From Actinomycetota bacterium (GTDB lineage: Bacteria > Actinomycetota > Coriobacteriia > Coriobacteriales > RUG844): 6,440 bases of DNA. The notes under the pieces are model-generated. The model had not been told where the DNA came from and did no database searches. It saw only the letters and a list, made by a program, of their open reading frames with translations. Positions 1 to 6,229 of this stretch are shown here, piece after piece; positions within the stretch are counted from its first letter, which is position 1; each line of letters begins with the position of its first letter. A program made the translations under genes and the position numbers. The DNA lies in assembly GCA_013335845.1 (NCBI GenBank), contig JAAXUU010000089.1, positions 1 through 6,440 of the forward strand. Direction: 5' to 3'.

Positions 1-261
1 CACTGCACTTCTGAATTATGGGGCTGACTTTATGCCAATCCTATGACTAGGTCATCGGACAAATGTGCTAATCACTTAGATTAGACTGAATGGCTGATAG
101 TATGAGACCGTTTTGAGCGGAAAGAAACGCATCCTCTCTTCCGTGCCGGACGCATGCTTCGCTGAGTCGCGAGCCAGGAAGTAGGTGCTGAGTATCGATG
201 CGCAATGCAATCGTTATTGTTTGGCCGGATTTCCGACCGAGGGCTTTCATGGCGCTGGGTT

Positions 262-275
262 TGATATACTATACT
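262..275 (+). promoter_or_regulatory. Extended -10 promoter for the LuxR-type regulator
   Basis: The sequence TGaTATACTATACT contains an extended -10 element (TG-n-TATACT, -10 at 265-270) and a second overlapping TATACT at 270-275. No good -35 hexamer lies 16-18 bases upstream, which fits an extended -10 or activator-dependent promoter. Initiation would fall about 7 bases downstream of either -10, giving a 5' leader of roughly 25-30 bases before the ATG at 307. This is a pattern match only; no transcript data support it. Confidence 0.45.
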
Positions 276-295
276 CACGGGAAAATGCTTGCACC

Positions 296-303
296 AAAAG
301 GGG
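296..303 (+). promoter_or_regulatory. Ribosome binding site deciding the regulator's start
   Basis: The purine run AAAAGGGG ends three bases before the ATG at 307, and its AAGG core is five bases away. It favours ATG 307 over the in-frame TTG at 289, which has only a weak GGGA (279-282) in front of it and would place this run inside the coding sequence. Confidence 0.55.
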
Positions 304-306
304 AAC

Positions 307-1791
307 ATGGGCGCTGCTGTTAGTTTTTCTGGAAACAACGATTCGGACTTTCAGAACTCGCTCAAGGGTGGGTCTGTTCTGCGTAGTGTAAGTAAGGAAC
401 ACATAAGGCCACTTGGCCTCTCCTTTTTCATCGCATGGAGTTATCTCTGCTTTTTCACCCCCGTCCTCAACGGACCTCGAACCGACTATACCCCTATATC
501 GATATTCCTAGTCTTCTCTCTCGTCGCGGTCACTGCGTCCTTGATTGTGCTATCACTCACGTATGAGAATTTCCTAACGCGGATCACCGAAAGAGCCCAG
601 GCGCTGATATTCGCAGCCATAACTTCATTCGGGACGCTGGTAGCTATTGTCTCAGGTAGCTCCTCCGGAGCCTTATCAAGTTCCTTACTCATAGCCGCAG
701 GCTTAGTAACCGGGTGCGGTAGTGCGTGGCTATTCCTTCTATGGGGAACCTATTACAGTTCGCACAAAACCAGTGATACGATCCGGGGCGTTTCGTTCTC
801 TTTTTGTATTGCAGCCCTGTTCATATTGCTCACTCAAATACTTCCACCCCCTCTCGCTCAGGGTCTGACCGTCTTCTTCCCCGTTGTTTCCGTGTTAGTT
901 TTATTCACGAATGCCGCTCGTCTGTCCTCCGGAGGGAAAACAAAAGAGATACCCAGCAAGGAAGTCTTTCTTGTTCTGAGGCGGTTTCTCTTGAGCGTTT
1001 TGGCCTATGGCATAACTTTGGGGTATCTACGCGGGTCGGCGTCTATGGGGCTCAGCTTCGACCCCGCACTGTCAAACAAGCTGTTCTTCGCGAGCATCGC
1101 CCTGGCTTCGCTGTCATTCGCCGCCGCGTGCTTGTCGGGGAGATTCAAATTCGATATGGGTCTTCCCTATCGTGTGACCTTGATAACCATGATCGCAGGT
1201 ATATTCGGCCTCCCCTTGCTCACCGGATACTGGGTTACCATAGCTGATTGTGCGATAGGTATGAGTTATGTGATTTTCGAAATCTGCATCTGGATCATAT
1301 TCTCTGATTATGTGGGTCGATCTAAAGTCTCAGCTCTATTGGTTTTCGGTCTCGTGGAAGCGGCGTCCCACCTTGGGATGCTTATCGGCATGGGCATCGG
1401 CATGAGTACGACAATGATGGTATCCAGCATACAGATACCCATTTCTTATACTTCGTTTTTTGTAGCTCTCATCCTGTTGATCGCAGCCATGGTATCTTTC
1501 ACCAAACTAGATATTTTCTGCGCGCGCAGAAGCGATGAAACTCTAAGCGACTCATCGAAGAATTACTGGCTCAATCCATGCGATAGGGCAGCAGAAATCT
1601 ACGGACTCAGCGCTAGGGAGCGAGAGGTGCTCTTCCTGCTCGTTTGCGGCAAGCTTTTTTCGGAAATCGAACAAGAGCTCTTCCTTTCGAACAGTACGGT
1701 GAAGACGCATGCGCGGCATATCTACGAGAAACTTGGAGTTCATGGACGCCACGAACTCCAAGAATGTATCCTCTCTCAATTCAAAGCATAA
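307..1791 (+). CDS. LuxR-family transcriptional regulator with 12-helix membrane domain
   Basis: A 494-residue membrane-bound regulator. A polar N-terminus (1-36) precedes about twelve hydrophobic helices, near residues 37-52, 63-84, 98-117, 124-147, 161-179, 183-201, 227-241, 259-277, 289-305, 309-332, 340-365 and 380-398. A linker leads to a C-terminal LuxR/GerE helix-turn-helix at 432-490, with the hallmark LSAREREVL, the recognition stretch NSTVKTHARHIY (462-473) and KLGV. The usual alanine of the 'EIA' signature is glutamate here (SEIEQEL, 452-458). No receiver domain is present. Proteins of this design are abundant in Eggerthellaceae beside reductase genes. The membrane part is MFS-like in helix count and may sense a ligand rather than transport it; that is inference. 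It converges on reductase 1, whose expression, with that of reductase 2, it plausibly controls. The start is ATG 307, chosen on the ribosome site; TTG 289 would add six residues. Confidence 0.93.
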   Translation: MGAAVSFSGNNDSDFQNSLKGGSVLRSVSKEHIRPLGLSFFIAWSYLCFFTPVLNGPRTDYTPISIFLVFSLVAVTASLIVLSLTYENFLTRITERAQALIFAAITSFGTLVAIVSGSSSGALSSSLLIAAGLVTGCGSAWLFLLWGTYYSSHKTSDTIRGVSFSFCIAALFILLTQILPPPLAQGLTVFFPVVSVLVLFTNAARLSSGGKTKEIPSKEVFLVLRRFLLSVLAYGITLGYLRGSASMGLSFDPALSNKLFFASIALASLSFAAACLSGRFKFDMGLPYRVTLITMIAGIFGLPLLTGYWVTIADCAIGMSYVIFEICIWIIFSDYVGRSKVSALLVFGLVEAASHLGMLIGMGIGMSTTMMVSSIQIPISYTSFFVALILLIAAMVSFTKLDIFCARRSDETLSDSSKNYWLNPCDRAAEIYGLSAREREVLFLLVCGKLFSEIEQELFLSNSTVKTHARHIYEKLGVHGRHELQECILSQFKA

Positions 1792-1807
1792 TCAAGGCAT
1801 AACTGCA

Positions 1808-1848
1808 GATGGTCCGCATGATGTGAGGAGCACACCATACGGACCATC
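1808..1848. terminator. Hairpin between convergent regulator and reductase 1 genes
   Basis: Perfect 9-bp arms GATGGTCCG (1808-1816) and CGGACCATC (1840-1848) enclose an inner pairing of ATGATGTG (1818-1825) with CACACCAT (1831-1838), with one mismatch and an AGGAG loop. It sits 17 bases after the regulator stop and 22 bases after the reductase 1 stop on the other strand. That suggests a bidirectional terminator, but the T-tracts are poor (TTTT at 1856-1859 on the plus side), so a protein-binding palindrome is an alternative. Confidence 0.55.
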
Positions 1849-1870
1849 GACAACCTTTTGAGTAGGGCGC

Positions 1871-3544
1871 TTAGATAAGTTCGCCCTTCAAAATCGCCTT
1901 CGGCAGCAGGTTGCCGAAGGTCATGCATCGGCCATGGCTGACACCGGGAGCGATAAGCGGATAATCTGCCGCGAAGAAATTGCCTTGCACGTTACCGATC
2001 GCGTAGAGGTTCTCGATCGGGGTATCGTCGGTATCGCATACGCGAGATTGGGAATCGCAGTTGAGACCGTAGATACATACAAGGGTCGTAGCTGCAATAT
2101 AGGATGCATAATACGGAGGTGTCTCGATGCCCGAAAGCCAATTTGACGGAGTCATCATATCGACATCCTCACCTTGCGCAACCAATTCGTTATAGCGTGC
2201 AACGGTAGCAACGAGTGCGTCCGGCTCCGCTCCGATAAGGGTGGCTAACTCCTCGATCGTATCCGCCCTGAAAAGCGTGCCATCGTTGGCAGCGACAGCA
2301 GCCTCGATCGTTTGGGCAGTCGTGTCGTCGACTATTGGAAGGCCGCTGAGGCTGACGTTACCCGGAACCTGTTTGAGCGCTTTGTTCTTGTAGTCGCCAT
2401 CATAAATGGTATATGCGATATTGCCAGGTTGGTTGAGGCGTGCGTTACAGATACCCGGTGTGTTATTGAACTCATTGGAATACCGCTCGCCATTTCTGTT
2501 CACACACAGAAAGCCAAGGTCTCCATTCTGGGAAAGCGGCCCGGACTTGATGGGGAGCGGATGTACCATCGGGGCTGCAGGACCCTTTTGAACGTCAGCG
2601 CCGATCCACATCGCCATCTTGACGCCGTCGCCTAAGTTGCCGTTTGCGGGCGTGTAGGCGTTTGCATCCACATCAAGACACATAGGGCACCACGCAGCGA
2701 GCATTTCCTGGTTCCCTCCGATATCGCCCGTAGCAAGGATGACCGCCTTCGCAGCATTGAACTTCACATAACCCGCATCGGTCGAAGCTATCACTCCGGT
2801 AACAGGGCCATTCTCCTCACGGATAAGCTGTTCAGCCTTCGTGTTGAAGCGGAAATCGGCTCCAAGCTCCTGTGCCCAGGTAGCGATCTTGTTTAGAACG
2901 CCGACCATAAGCCAGTTACCATCAGCATCGAACCAACCTTGACCATAAGACTGACACGTAGGGAGCTCCCTAAAGTTCACGTCGGCATCGTAGTGGGAAG
3001 GGATTGCAGTAGAGCTCATGTAAGGTACCATATCGAAATTAGTCTTAAGATACTCTGCGTAGTAATCGAAAACAGCACCGCTGTTATCCGCCCAGAAACG
3101 GAATAGATTACGGTTCACCTTACAGTGAGCCCACTGATAGAAGATCTCTTCAGCTTCACGGGCATTGATGTACTTATCGTACCCGTTTTCCTTCTGAAAC
3201 GCATTTCCGATGCTTCCGATATCGAGGCCGCGACCTTGCCACGATCCGGATTGCTCGATGATGATGACTTTCGCACCTTCCTCGGCAGCGCTCTGAGCAG
3301 CGAAGATACCTGCTGCGCCGGAGCCTACGATAACGATATCCGCATCGAATGTCTCCACGATATCACCATCCGCGATCGGTTCCGGGGCGACCTCCCAAGT
3401 ATGAAGCGCCGCAGCGGATTCGGCAGCGCTTGATTCCTGTGCCGGAGCTGCGCCACACCCGACGAGTGCGCTTGTTGCAACTGCGCTTCCTGCCAGTAGC
3501 GATCCCTTCAAAAACGACCTACGGTTCATTTCTCTCTGTGCCAT
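1871..3544 (-). CDS. Tat-exported FAD-dependent reductase 1 (fumarate reductase/KstD-like flavoprotein)
   Basis: A 557-residue FAD oxidoreductase of the fumarate reductase flavoprotein/3-ketosteroid dehydrogenase superfamily. The N-terminus has a twin-arginine signal (NRRSFLKG, 7-14), a hydrophobic core and a lipobox LVGC ending at Cys30, predicting an exported, possibly lipid-anchored protein. FAD-binding signs are GSGAAG (74-79), the ribose-binding acid in VIIIEQ (Glu97), ATGD (271-274) and GDGVKMAMWIGA (305-316). The mid-domain has MVHPLP (His328) and NGERYSNE (351-358). The position matching the catalytic Arg402 of Shewanella fumarate reductase is a threonine (Thr362), so fumarate is an unlikely substrate. 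The C-terminus (517-546) has Tyr528-Pro followed by a TFG motif, as in ketosteroid dehydrogenases. There is no heme CxxCH and no FMN domain, so electrons must come from a separate carrier. A strong AGGAGG precedes the ATG. The gene is divergent from its paralogue at 3973-5679. Substrate unknown. Confidence 0.93.
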   Translation of the reverse strand: MAQREMNRRSFLKGSLLAGSAVATSALVGCGAAPAQESSAAESAAALHTWEVAPEPIADGDIVETFDADIVIVGSGAAGIFAAQSAAEEGAKVIIIEQSGSWQGRGLDIGSIGNAFQKENGYDKYINAREAEEIFYQWAHCKVNRNLFRFWADNSGAVFDYYAEYLKTNFDMVPYMSSTAIPSHYDADVNFRELPTCQSYGQGWFDADGNWLMVGVLNKIATWAQELGADFRFNTKAEQLIREENGPVTGVIASTDAGYVKFNAAKAVILATGDIGGNQEMLAAWCPMCLDVDANAYTPANGNLGDGVKMAMWIGADVQKGPAAPMVHPLPIKSGPLSQNGDLGFLCVNRNGERYSNEFNNTPGICNARLNQPGNIAYTIYDGDYKNKALKQVPGNVSLSGLPIVDDTTAQTIEAAVAANDGTLFRADTIEELATLIGAEPDALVATVARYNELVAQGEDVDMMTPSNWLSGIETPPYYASYIAATTLVCIYGLNCDSQSRVCDTDDTPIENLYAIGNVQGNFFAADYPLIAPGVSHGRCMTFGNLLPKAILKGELI

Positions 3545-3548
3545 GGTT

Positions 3549-3554
3549 CCTCCT
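3549..3554 (-). promoter_or_regulatory. Ribosome binding site of reductase 1
   Basis: On the minus strand AGGAGG lies four bases before the ATG at 3544. It supports that ATG rather than the next in-frame one, five codons later, which directly precedes the Asn-Arg-Arg of the Tat motif and would be 19 bases from this site. Confidence 0.75.
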
Positions 3555-3718
3555 TTTTCCCGAATGTACCTGATTCAGTCCGCCATCCGTGAGAGGTATA
3601 CCGTGTCCGTTTGCCTGACTCTCACCAACGTATGGTCCTGAAACTATGGATCCTTCGAATGCCTACTAGCACAGATGCATCCGTTGGATCTAACCGGAAC
3701 TTTAGAATCGGAATGGTG

Positions 3719-3747
3719 TTGAAACATCGTCTGTAGGGGGTGATATG
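3719..3747 (+). promoter_or_regulatory. Weak candidate promoter overlapping the inverted repeat (toward reductase 2)
   Basis: TTGAAA at 3719-3724 (five of six matches to the -35 consensus) is followed after 17 bases by GATATG at 3742-3747, a poor -10. The spacer is almost exactly the left arm of the inverted repeat, so a protein bound there would control or remodel the promoter. The -10 is weak enough that this may be coincidence. Confidence 0.25.
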
Positions 3748-3793
3748 AGACTGATTCGACCGGCGCACTACAATCACCCCCTACAGACGATGT
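3724..3793. repeat. Perfect 21-bp inverted repeat with 28-bp spacer (candidate operator pair)
   Basis: The left arm at 3724-3744, with core CATCGTCTGTAGGGGGTG, is repeated without mismatch as its reverse complement at 3773-3793. The arms are separated by 28 unrelated bases (3745-3772), with arm centres 49 bp apart. Each arm carries a run of five G (C on the other strand). It lies in the middle of the divergent reductase intergenic region, 180 bases from each start codon. There is no T-tract beside it, so it does not look like an intrinsic terminator. I infer two opposed binding sites for a shared regulator, perhaps the LuxR protein in this window. A cruciform or a small mobile palindrome are alternatives. 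Confidence 0.9.
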
Positions 3794-3962
3794 CCCGGGT
3801 GTGCGATGAATCTAGAGTTCCCTGAAGGTCCGATCTGTACATTCGACACATCTAGTCACTGTGTAGATCCGACTCTTCAAGGCGGTATATGAGCAAGAGG
3901 AATGAAAACACTGAACAGGACCCTTTTTGCGAAGCCCGTCTTGAACCTGTAAACCAACATAT

Positions 3963-3968
3963 AGGAGG
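3963..3968 (+). promoter_or_regulatory. Ribosome binding site fixing the reductase 2 start
   Basis: AGGAGG lies four bases before ATG 3973, the same spacing as in reductase 1. It decides against the in-frame ATG at 3889, which would put 28 polar residues before the Tat signal and has only a weak AAGGCGG (3879-3885) in front of it. Confidence 0.8.
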
Positions 3969-3972
3969 AGCA

Positions 3973-5679
3973 ATGGGAAGCAAGGAATTCGATCGCAGGT
4001 TGTTTTTGAAGGGAGCCGCAACCGTAGGTGCTGCTGCCGTGACAGCAGGTCTTGCCGGATGCCAGGCGAGCGGTAGCAACGCGACAAGTGCGGCCAGCGC
4101 TGCCGTTGCCGAAGCTCTGACGACCGCCACTTCGACGTGGTCATTCGAGGTCGCCCCAGACCCCGTTTCAGAAGATCAGATAACCGCAACCGAGACGGCG
4201 GATGTCGTCGTTATCGGCGCAGGTACTTCCGGTCTCGTAACCGCCCTGTCCTGTCTCGACAACGGAGTCGGTAGTGTGATCCTCATATCGGCATCCAGTG
4301 CCCCGGTCTCCCGCGGCGGATCTAACAACGCAGTCTACTCGAAAGTGATGCAGCAGATGGGGTTGAGCAAGCCCGATGCCAAGGTCTTCTATCGGAAAGA
4401 AGCCTTCGCTAACTCCTGCAACTTCAACCAGACATTGTGGTATCGCCACTATAACAACTCCGAAGAAGCCATGAACTGGATGATCGATCACATGGCCGAA
4501 GCCGGCGTCAAGACCACCGTCGAATCGTGCGGTACCTTCGCTCCCGATGATCTGCTCTACCAAGCTCCCGGAGCCCATGCCTATTATAAAGAGGAGGCCG
4601 AACTCAACGGAGGGATCGGTATGCTGCAAGCCTATGCTGTTAACGCTCTCGCAGACCTGGTCACAAAAGCCGGAGGCGCCATCTACTACGATACGACAGC
4701 TGTCCAACTCGTTCGTGAAGACGACAATACCGGAAGGGTAGTCGCGGTTATCGCAACCGGCAAAGACGGCGCCTATATCAAATACGAAGGAACGAAAGCA
4801 GTCGTCATGGCAACCGGCGACTTCTCACATAACAAGGATATGATGGCGAAGTACTGCCCGCAGGCACTACCCCTACTCGCCGAAGGCGATATCCCCGTGG
4901 ATTACAACCTAGGGTTCGGAGTTGGTGGATTAATGCCGGGTGATGGCCAAAAGATGGGATTATGGATCGGCGCAGCTTGGCAGGTCGCCCAACCGAACTG
5001 CATGATGCTCTATGCTCCGTTCCCAATCGCCCAGCCCTATACCGCTCACACCGGTCTCATGATGAACGCGAACGGAGAGCGTTTCATGAATGAAGACACA
5101 ATCGGCGCTATGGCTAGCGCAGCCCTCACGCACCAGCCGGGAAAGACCGCCTATTGCATCTGGAGCAGCAACTACGCCGAAGACGGAGGGCCTTGGCACA
5201 AGAGTAACTTCCCTCAAGGAAGTGCTCCGTTCACAACCGAGGAACTCGTTCAGTCCTGGACCGCTGCCGGTTACGCAACTGGAAACACCATCGAGGAAGT
5301 CGTTTCCGCCCTCGGTCTTCCCGATGCGGCCGTCGATACCGTGAACCGTTACAACGAGTTCTGCGCCACCGGCGAGGACACCGAATTCTATAAGAACCCG
5401 CACTATCTCGTAGGGATCACCGAACCACCCTTCTATGGCGGTACTACCTCCGACATGTTCCTGACGGTCCTCGGAGGTTTGCGCACCGACACCCACCTTC
5501 GTGTCTGCGACAAGAATGACCAGCCCATTCCCGGTCTGTTCAATGTCGGCACGATGATCGGAGATATGTTCGCCAACATCTATACGTTCGAAATGGAAGG
5601 TATAAACTACGGAGCTGCCTGCACCACGCTCCCTTACCTCCTCGGTAAGGAGCTTGCCAGCGGTGAACTCGACGCATAA
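3973..5679 (+). CDS. Tat-exported FAD-dependent reductase 2 (fumarate reductase/KstD-like flavoprotein)
   Basis: A 568-residue paralogue of reductase 1. The Tat signal DRRLFLKG (7-14) leads to a lipobox LAGC with Cys30, the same position as in reductase 1. The FAD fold shows GAGTSG (82-87), SRGGSNNA (113-120), ATGD (280-283) and GDGQKMGLWIGA (323-334). The acid that normally ends the second beta strand and binds the FAD ribose is absent: the strand reads VILIS (102-106). NGERFMNE (367-374) is kept, but the residue matching fumarate reductase Arg402 is Gly378, and the substrate-pocket His-Pro of reductase 1 is replaced by the stretch CMMLYAPFP (343-351). The C-terminus (526-555) aligns without gaps to reductase 1 and keeps the KstD-type tyrosine (Tyr537). 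No heme or FMN domain is present. Electrons presumably arrive from a separate membrane quinol-linked carrier. Start is ATG 3973. Substrate unknown and probably different from that of reductase 1. Confidence 0.93.
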   Translation: MGSKEFDRRLFLKGAATVGAAAVTAGLAGCQASGSNATSAASAAVAEALTTATSTWSFEVAPDPVSEDQITATETADVVVIGAGTSGLVTALSCLDNGVGSVILISASSAPVSRGGSNNAVYSKVMQQMGLSKPDAKVFYRKEAFANSCNFNQTLWYRHYNNSEEAMNWMIDHMAEAGVKTTVESCGTFAPDDLLYQAPGAHAYYKEEAELNGGIGMLQAYAVNALADLVTKAGGAIYYDTTAVQLVREDDNTGRVVAVIATGKDGAYIKYEGTKAVVMATGDFSHNKDMMAKYCPQALPLLAEGDIPVDYNLGFGVGGLMPGDGQKMGLWIGAAWQVAQPNCMMLYAPFPIAQPYTAHTGLMMNANGERFMNEDTIGAMASAALTHQPGKTAYCIWSSNYAEDGGPWHKSNFPQGSAPFTTEELVQSWTAAGYATGNTIEEVVSALGLPDAAVDTVNRYNEFCATGEDTEFYKNPHYLVGITEPPFYGGTTSDMFLTVLGGLRTDTHLRVCDKNDQPIPGLFNVGTMIGDMFANIYTFEMEGINYGAACTTLPYLLGKELASGELDA

Positions 5680-5688
5680 AACCACACG

Positions 5689-5710
5689 CCGCTAGCGATA
5701 GCGCCAGCGG
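5689..5710 (+). terminator. GC-rich hairpin just after reductase 2
   Basis: CCGCTAGCG (5689-5697) pairs with CGCCAGCGG (5702-5710), nine base pairs with one mismatch and an ATAG loop, nine bases after the stop codon. It has no T-tract, so it is more likely a 3' mRNA-protecting stem ahead of the real terminator than a terminator itself. Confidence 0.4.
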
Positions 5711-5722
5711 TACACAAAGAAT

Positions 5723-5750
5723 GGGGTCACATCCGCGTGGCCCTATTTTT
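5723..5750. terminator. Rho-independent terminator of reductase 2, probably bidirectional
   Basis: GGGGTCAC (5723-5730) pairs with GTGGCCCT (5737-5744) around ATCCGC, including G-T wobbles, and is followed by ATTTTT (5745-5750). An A-rich tract before the stem extends the pairing and becomes a T-rich tail on the minus strand, so it could also serve the convergent DUF1801 gene that ends at 5811. Confidence 0.8.
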
Positions 5751-5810
5751 GTGATTCTTGGCCATACAGGACGCGCGGTCTTCACGCATTTCGGTCGCTA
5801 TTCCTAGTAC

Positions 5811-6176
5811 CTATCTCCCCTTGCCGAGAATCTCCTCGACCCGGAACAACGTGATTCGACGAATGAGGTCGAGAGGGATAGGTTTATCGAGAGGGAATTG
5901 AACCGAACCCTTCGCGCTTTTATAAGGCTTGAACTCCTCCTTGAAGGTTTCAATCCCGGTTGGCGCGGGATAGAACCCGATGTGATGCTCATAGCCGCCG
6001 AAGTGCACGAGGTGCTTACCCTTGAGATCGAACGTTGGTATCCCATATGCAATGGTTTCCGTTGCGTCTGGCGCAGTTTCAGAAATGAGCAAGCGTATCT
6101 CTTGGAGGATCGCTTGGGTCGCTTGAGGAAACCTCGCGATATACTCATCGATAGAGGGGGATATTGATGGTTTCAT
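5811..6176 (-). CDS. DUF1801 family protein (YdhG/frataxin-like)
   Basis: A 121-residue cytoplasmic protein with no signal peptide or membrane segment. It spans essentially one DUF1801 domain, normal for the family. Recognisable blocks in order are an N-terminal helix with IDEYIARFP (9-17), the signature YGIPTF (44-49), the HFGGYEHHIGFYP stretch (58-70), the lysine-rich KPYKSAKGSVQFPLDKPIP (83-101), and the ending LIRRITLFR (104-112). The family includes Bacillus YdhG, described as a frataxin-like iron chaperone, but most members are uncharacterised, so an iron role here is only a possibility. The start is ATG 6176, where family similarity begins, with GAGG eight bases upstream (seven-base gap). 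The frame stays open for 50 more codons upstream to 6326, but that stretch does not resemble the family and overlaps the preceding gene. It converges on reductase 2 and is probably unrelated to it. Confidence 0.85.
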   Translation of the reverse strand: MKPSISPSIDEYIARFPQATQAILQEIRLLISETAPDATETIAYGIPTFDLKGKHLVHFGGYEHHIGFYPAPTGIETFKEEFKPYKSAKGSVQFPLDKPIPLDLIRRITLFRVEEILGKGR

Positions 6177-6229
6177 CGTCAAACCTCGCCTTCGCCACAA
6201 GTGAGAAAGGTACGTTTGTGCGCGCAATG

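Larger units (their letters stand above)
1..306. other. Intergenic leader region upstream of the LuxR regulator
   Basis: No convincing gene lies here: the short open frames on either strand have no ribosome site and no protein-like composition. The stretch holds small dyads: ATGAC-TAG-GTCAT at 43-55, CTAATC-N5-GATTAG at 68-84, and an imperfect palindrome GGcCGGAttTCCGaCC at 223-238. It also contains the promoter-like sequence listed separately at 262-275. The dyads could be operators for the regulator downstream or for an unseen gene to the left, but short dyads like these also arise by chance. I see no tRNA or other RNA gene. Confidence 0.5.
3545..3972. other. Divergent intergenic region between the two reductases
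   Basis: This 428-base region has no credible gene and must hold the control sites of both divergent reductases. Its main feature is the perfect inverted repeat at 3724-3793. Smaller items are a GTGAGAG/CTCTCAC pair (3589-3595 and 3619-3625) beside the palindrome GGTATACC (3595-3602) in the reductase 1 leader, a near-palindrome GTTgGATCtAAC (3683-3694), and ATCTA-N9-TAGAT (3850-3868) in the reductase 2 leader. No strong sigma-70 promoter is visible for either gene, which fits activator-dependent expression. Both leaders are long if transcription starts near the inverted repeat (about 180 bases each way). Confidence 0.6.

Noticed and set aside
81..338. Open frames on the minus strand in the first 340 bases
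   Set aside because: Composition is random-like, no ribosome site is present, and they overlap the regulator's promoter and start.
804..1247. Open frame of 147 codons on the plus strand inside the LuxR gene
   Set aside because: It overlaps the membrane domain in another frame and its arginine/serine-rich composition is not protein-like.
2676..2690. CxxC in reductase 1 (WCPMCLD) as a heme c site
   Set aside because: The following residue is leucine, not the histidine needed for CxxCH.
3724..3793. Invertible (phase-variable) promoter switch flanked by inverted repeats
   Set aside because: A 28-bp segment is far shorter than known invertible switches and no recombinase gene is present in the window.
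3724..3793. Intrinsic terminator
   Set aside because: It sits upstream of two divergent genes, has a long loop, and has no T-tract on either side.
3561..3845. Shared GTACATTCG in both reductase leaders (minus strand 3561-3569, plus strand 3838-3846)
   Set aside because: A 9-bp match between two leaders of this size is expected by chance fairly often, and the spacing to the two start codons differs widely (about 25 against 135 bases).
3889..3972. N-terminal extension of reductase 2 from the ATG at 3889
   Set aside because: The strong AGGAGG before ATG 3973 and the Tat motif at residues 7-14 from that ATG, as in reductase 1, make 3973 the true start.
4960..5685. Long open frame (241 codons) antisense to reductase 2, and a similar one at 4168-4707
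   Set aside because: They lie entirely opposite a clear FAD enzyme, lack ribosome sites and have no recognisable domains. They are side effects of codon bias.
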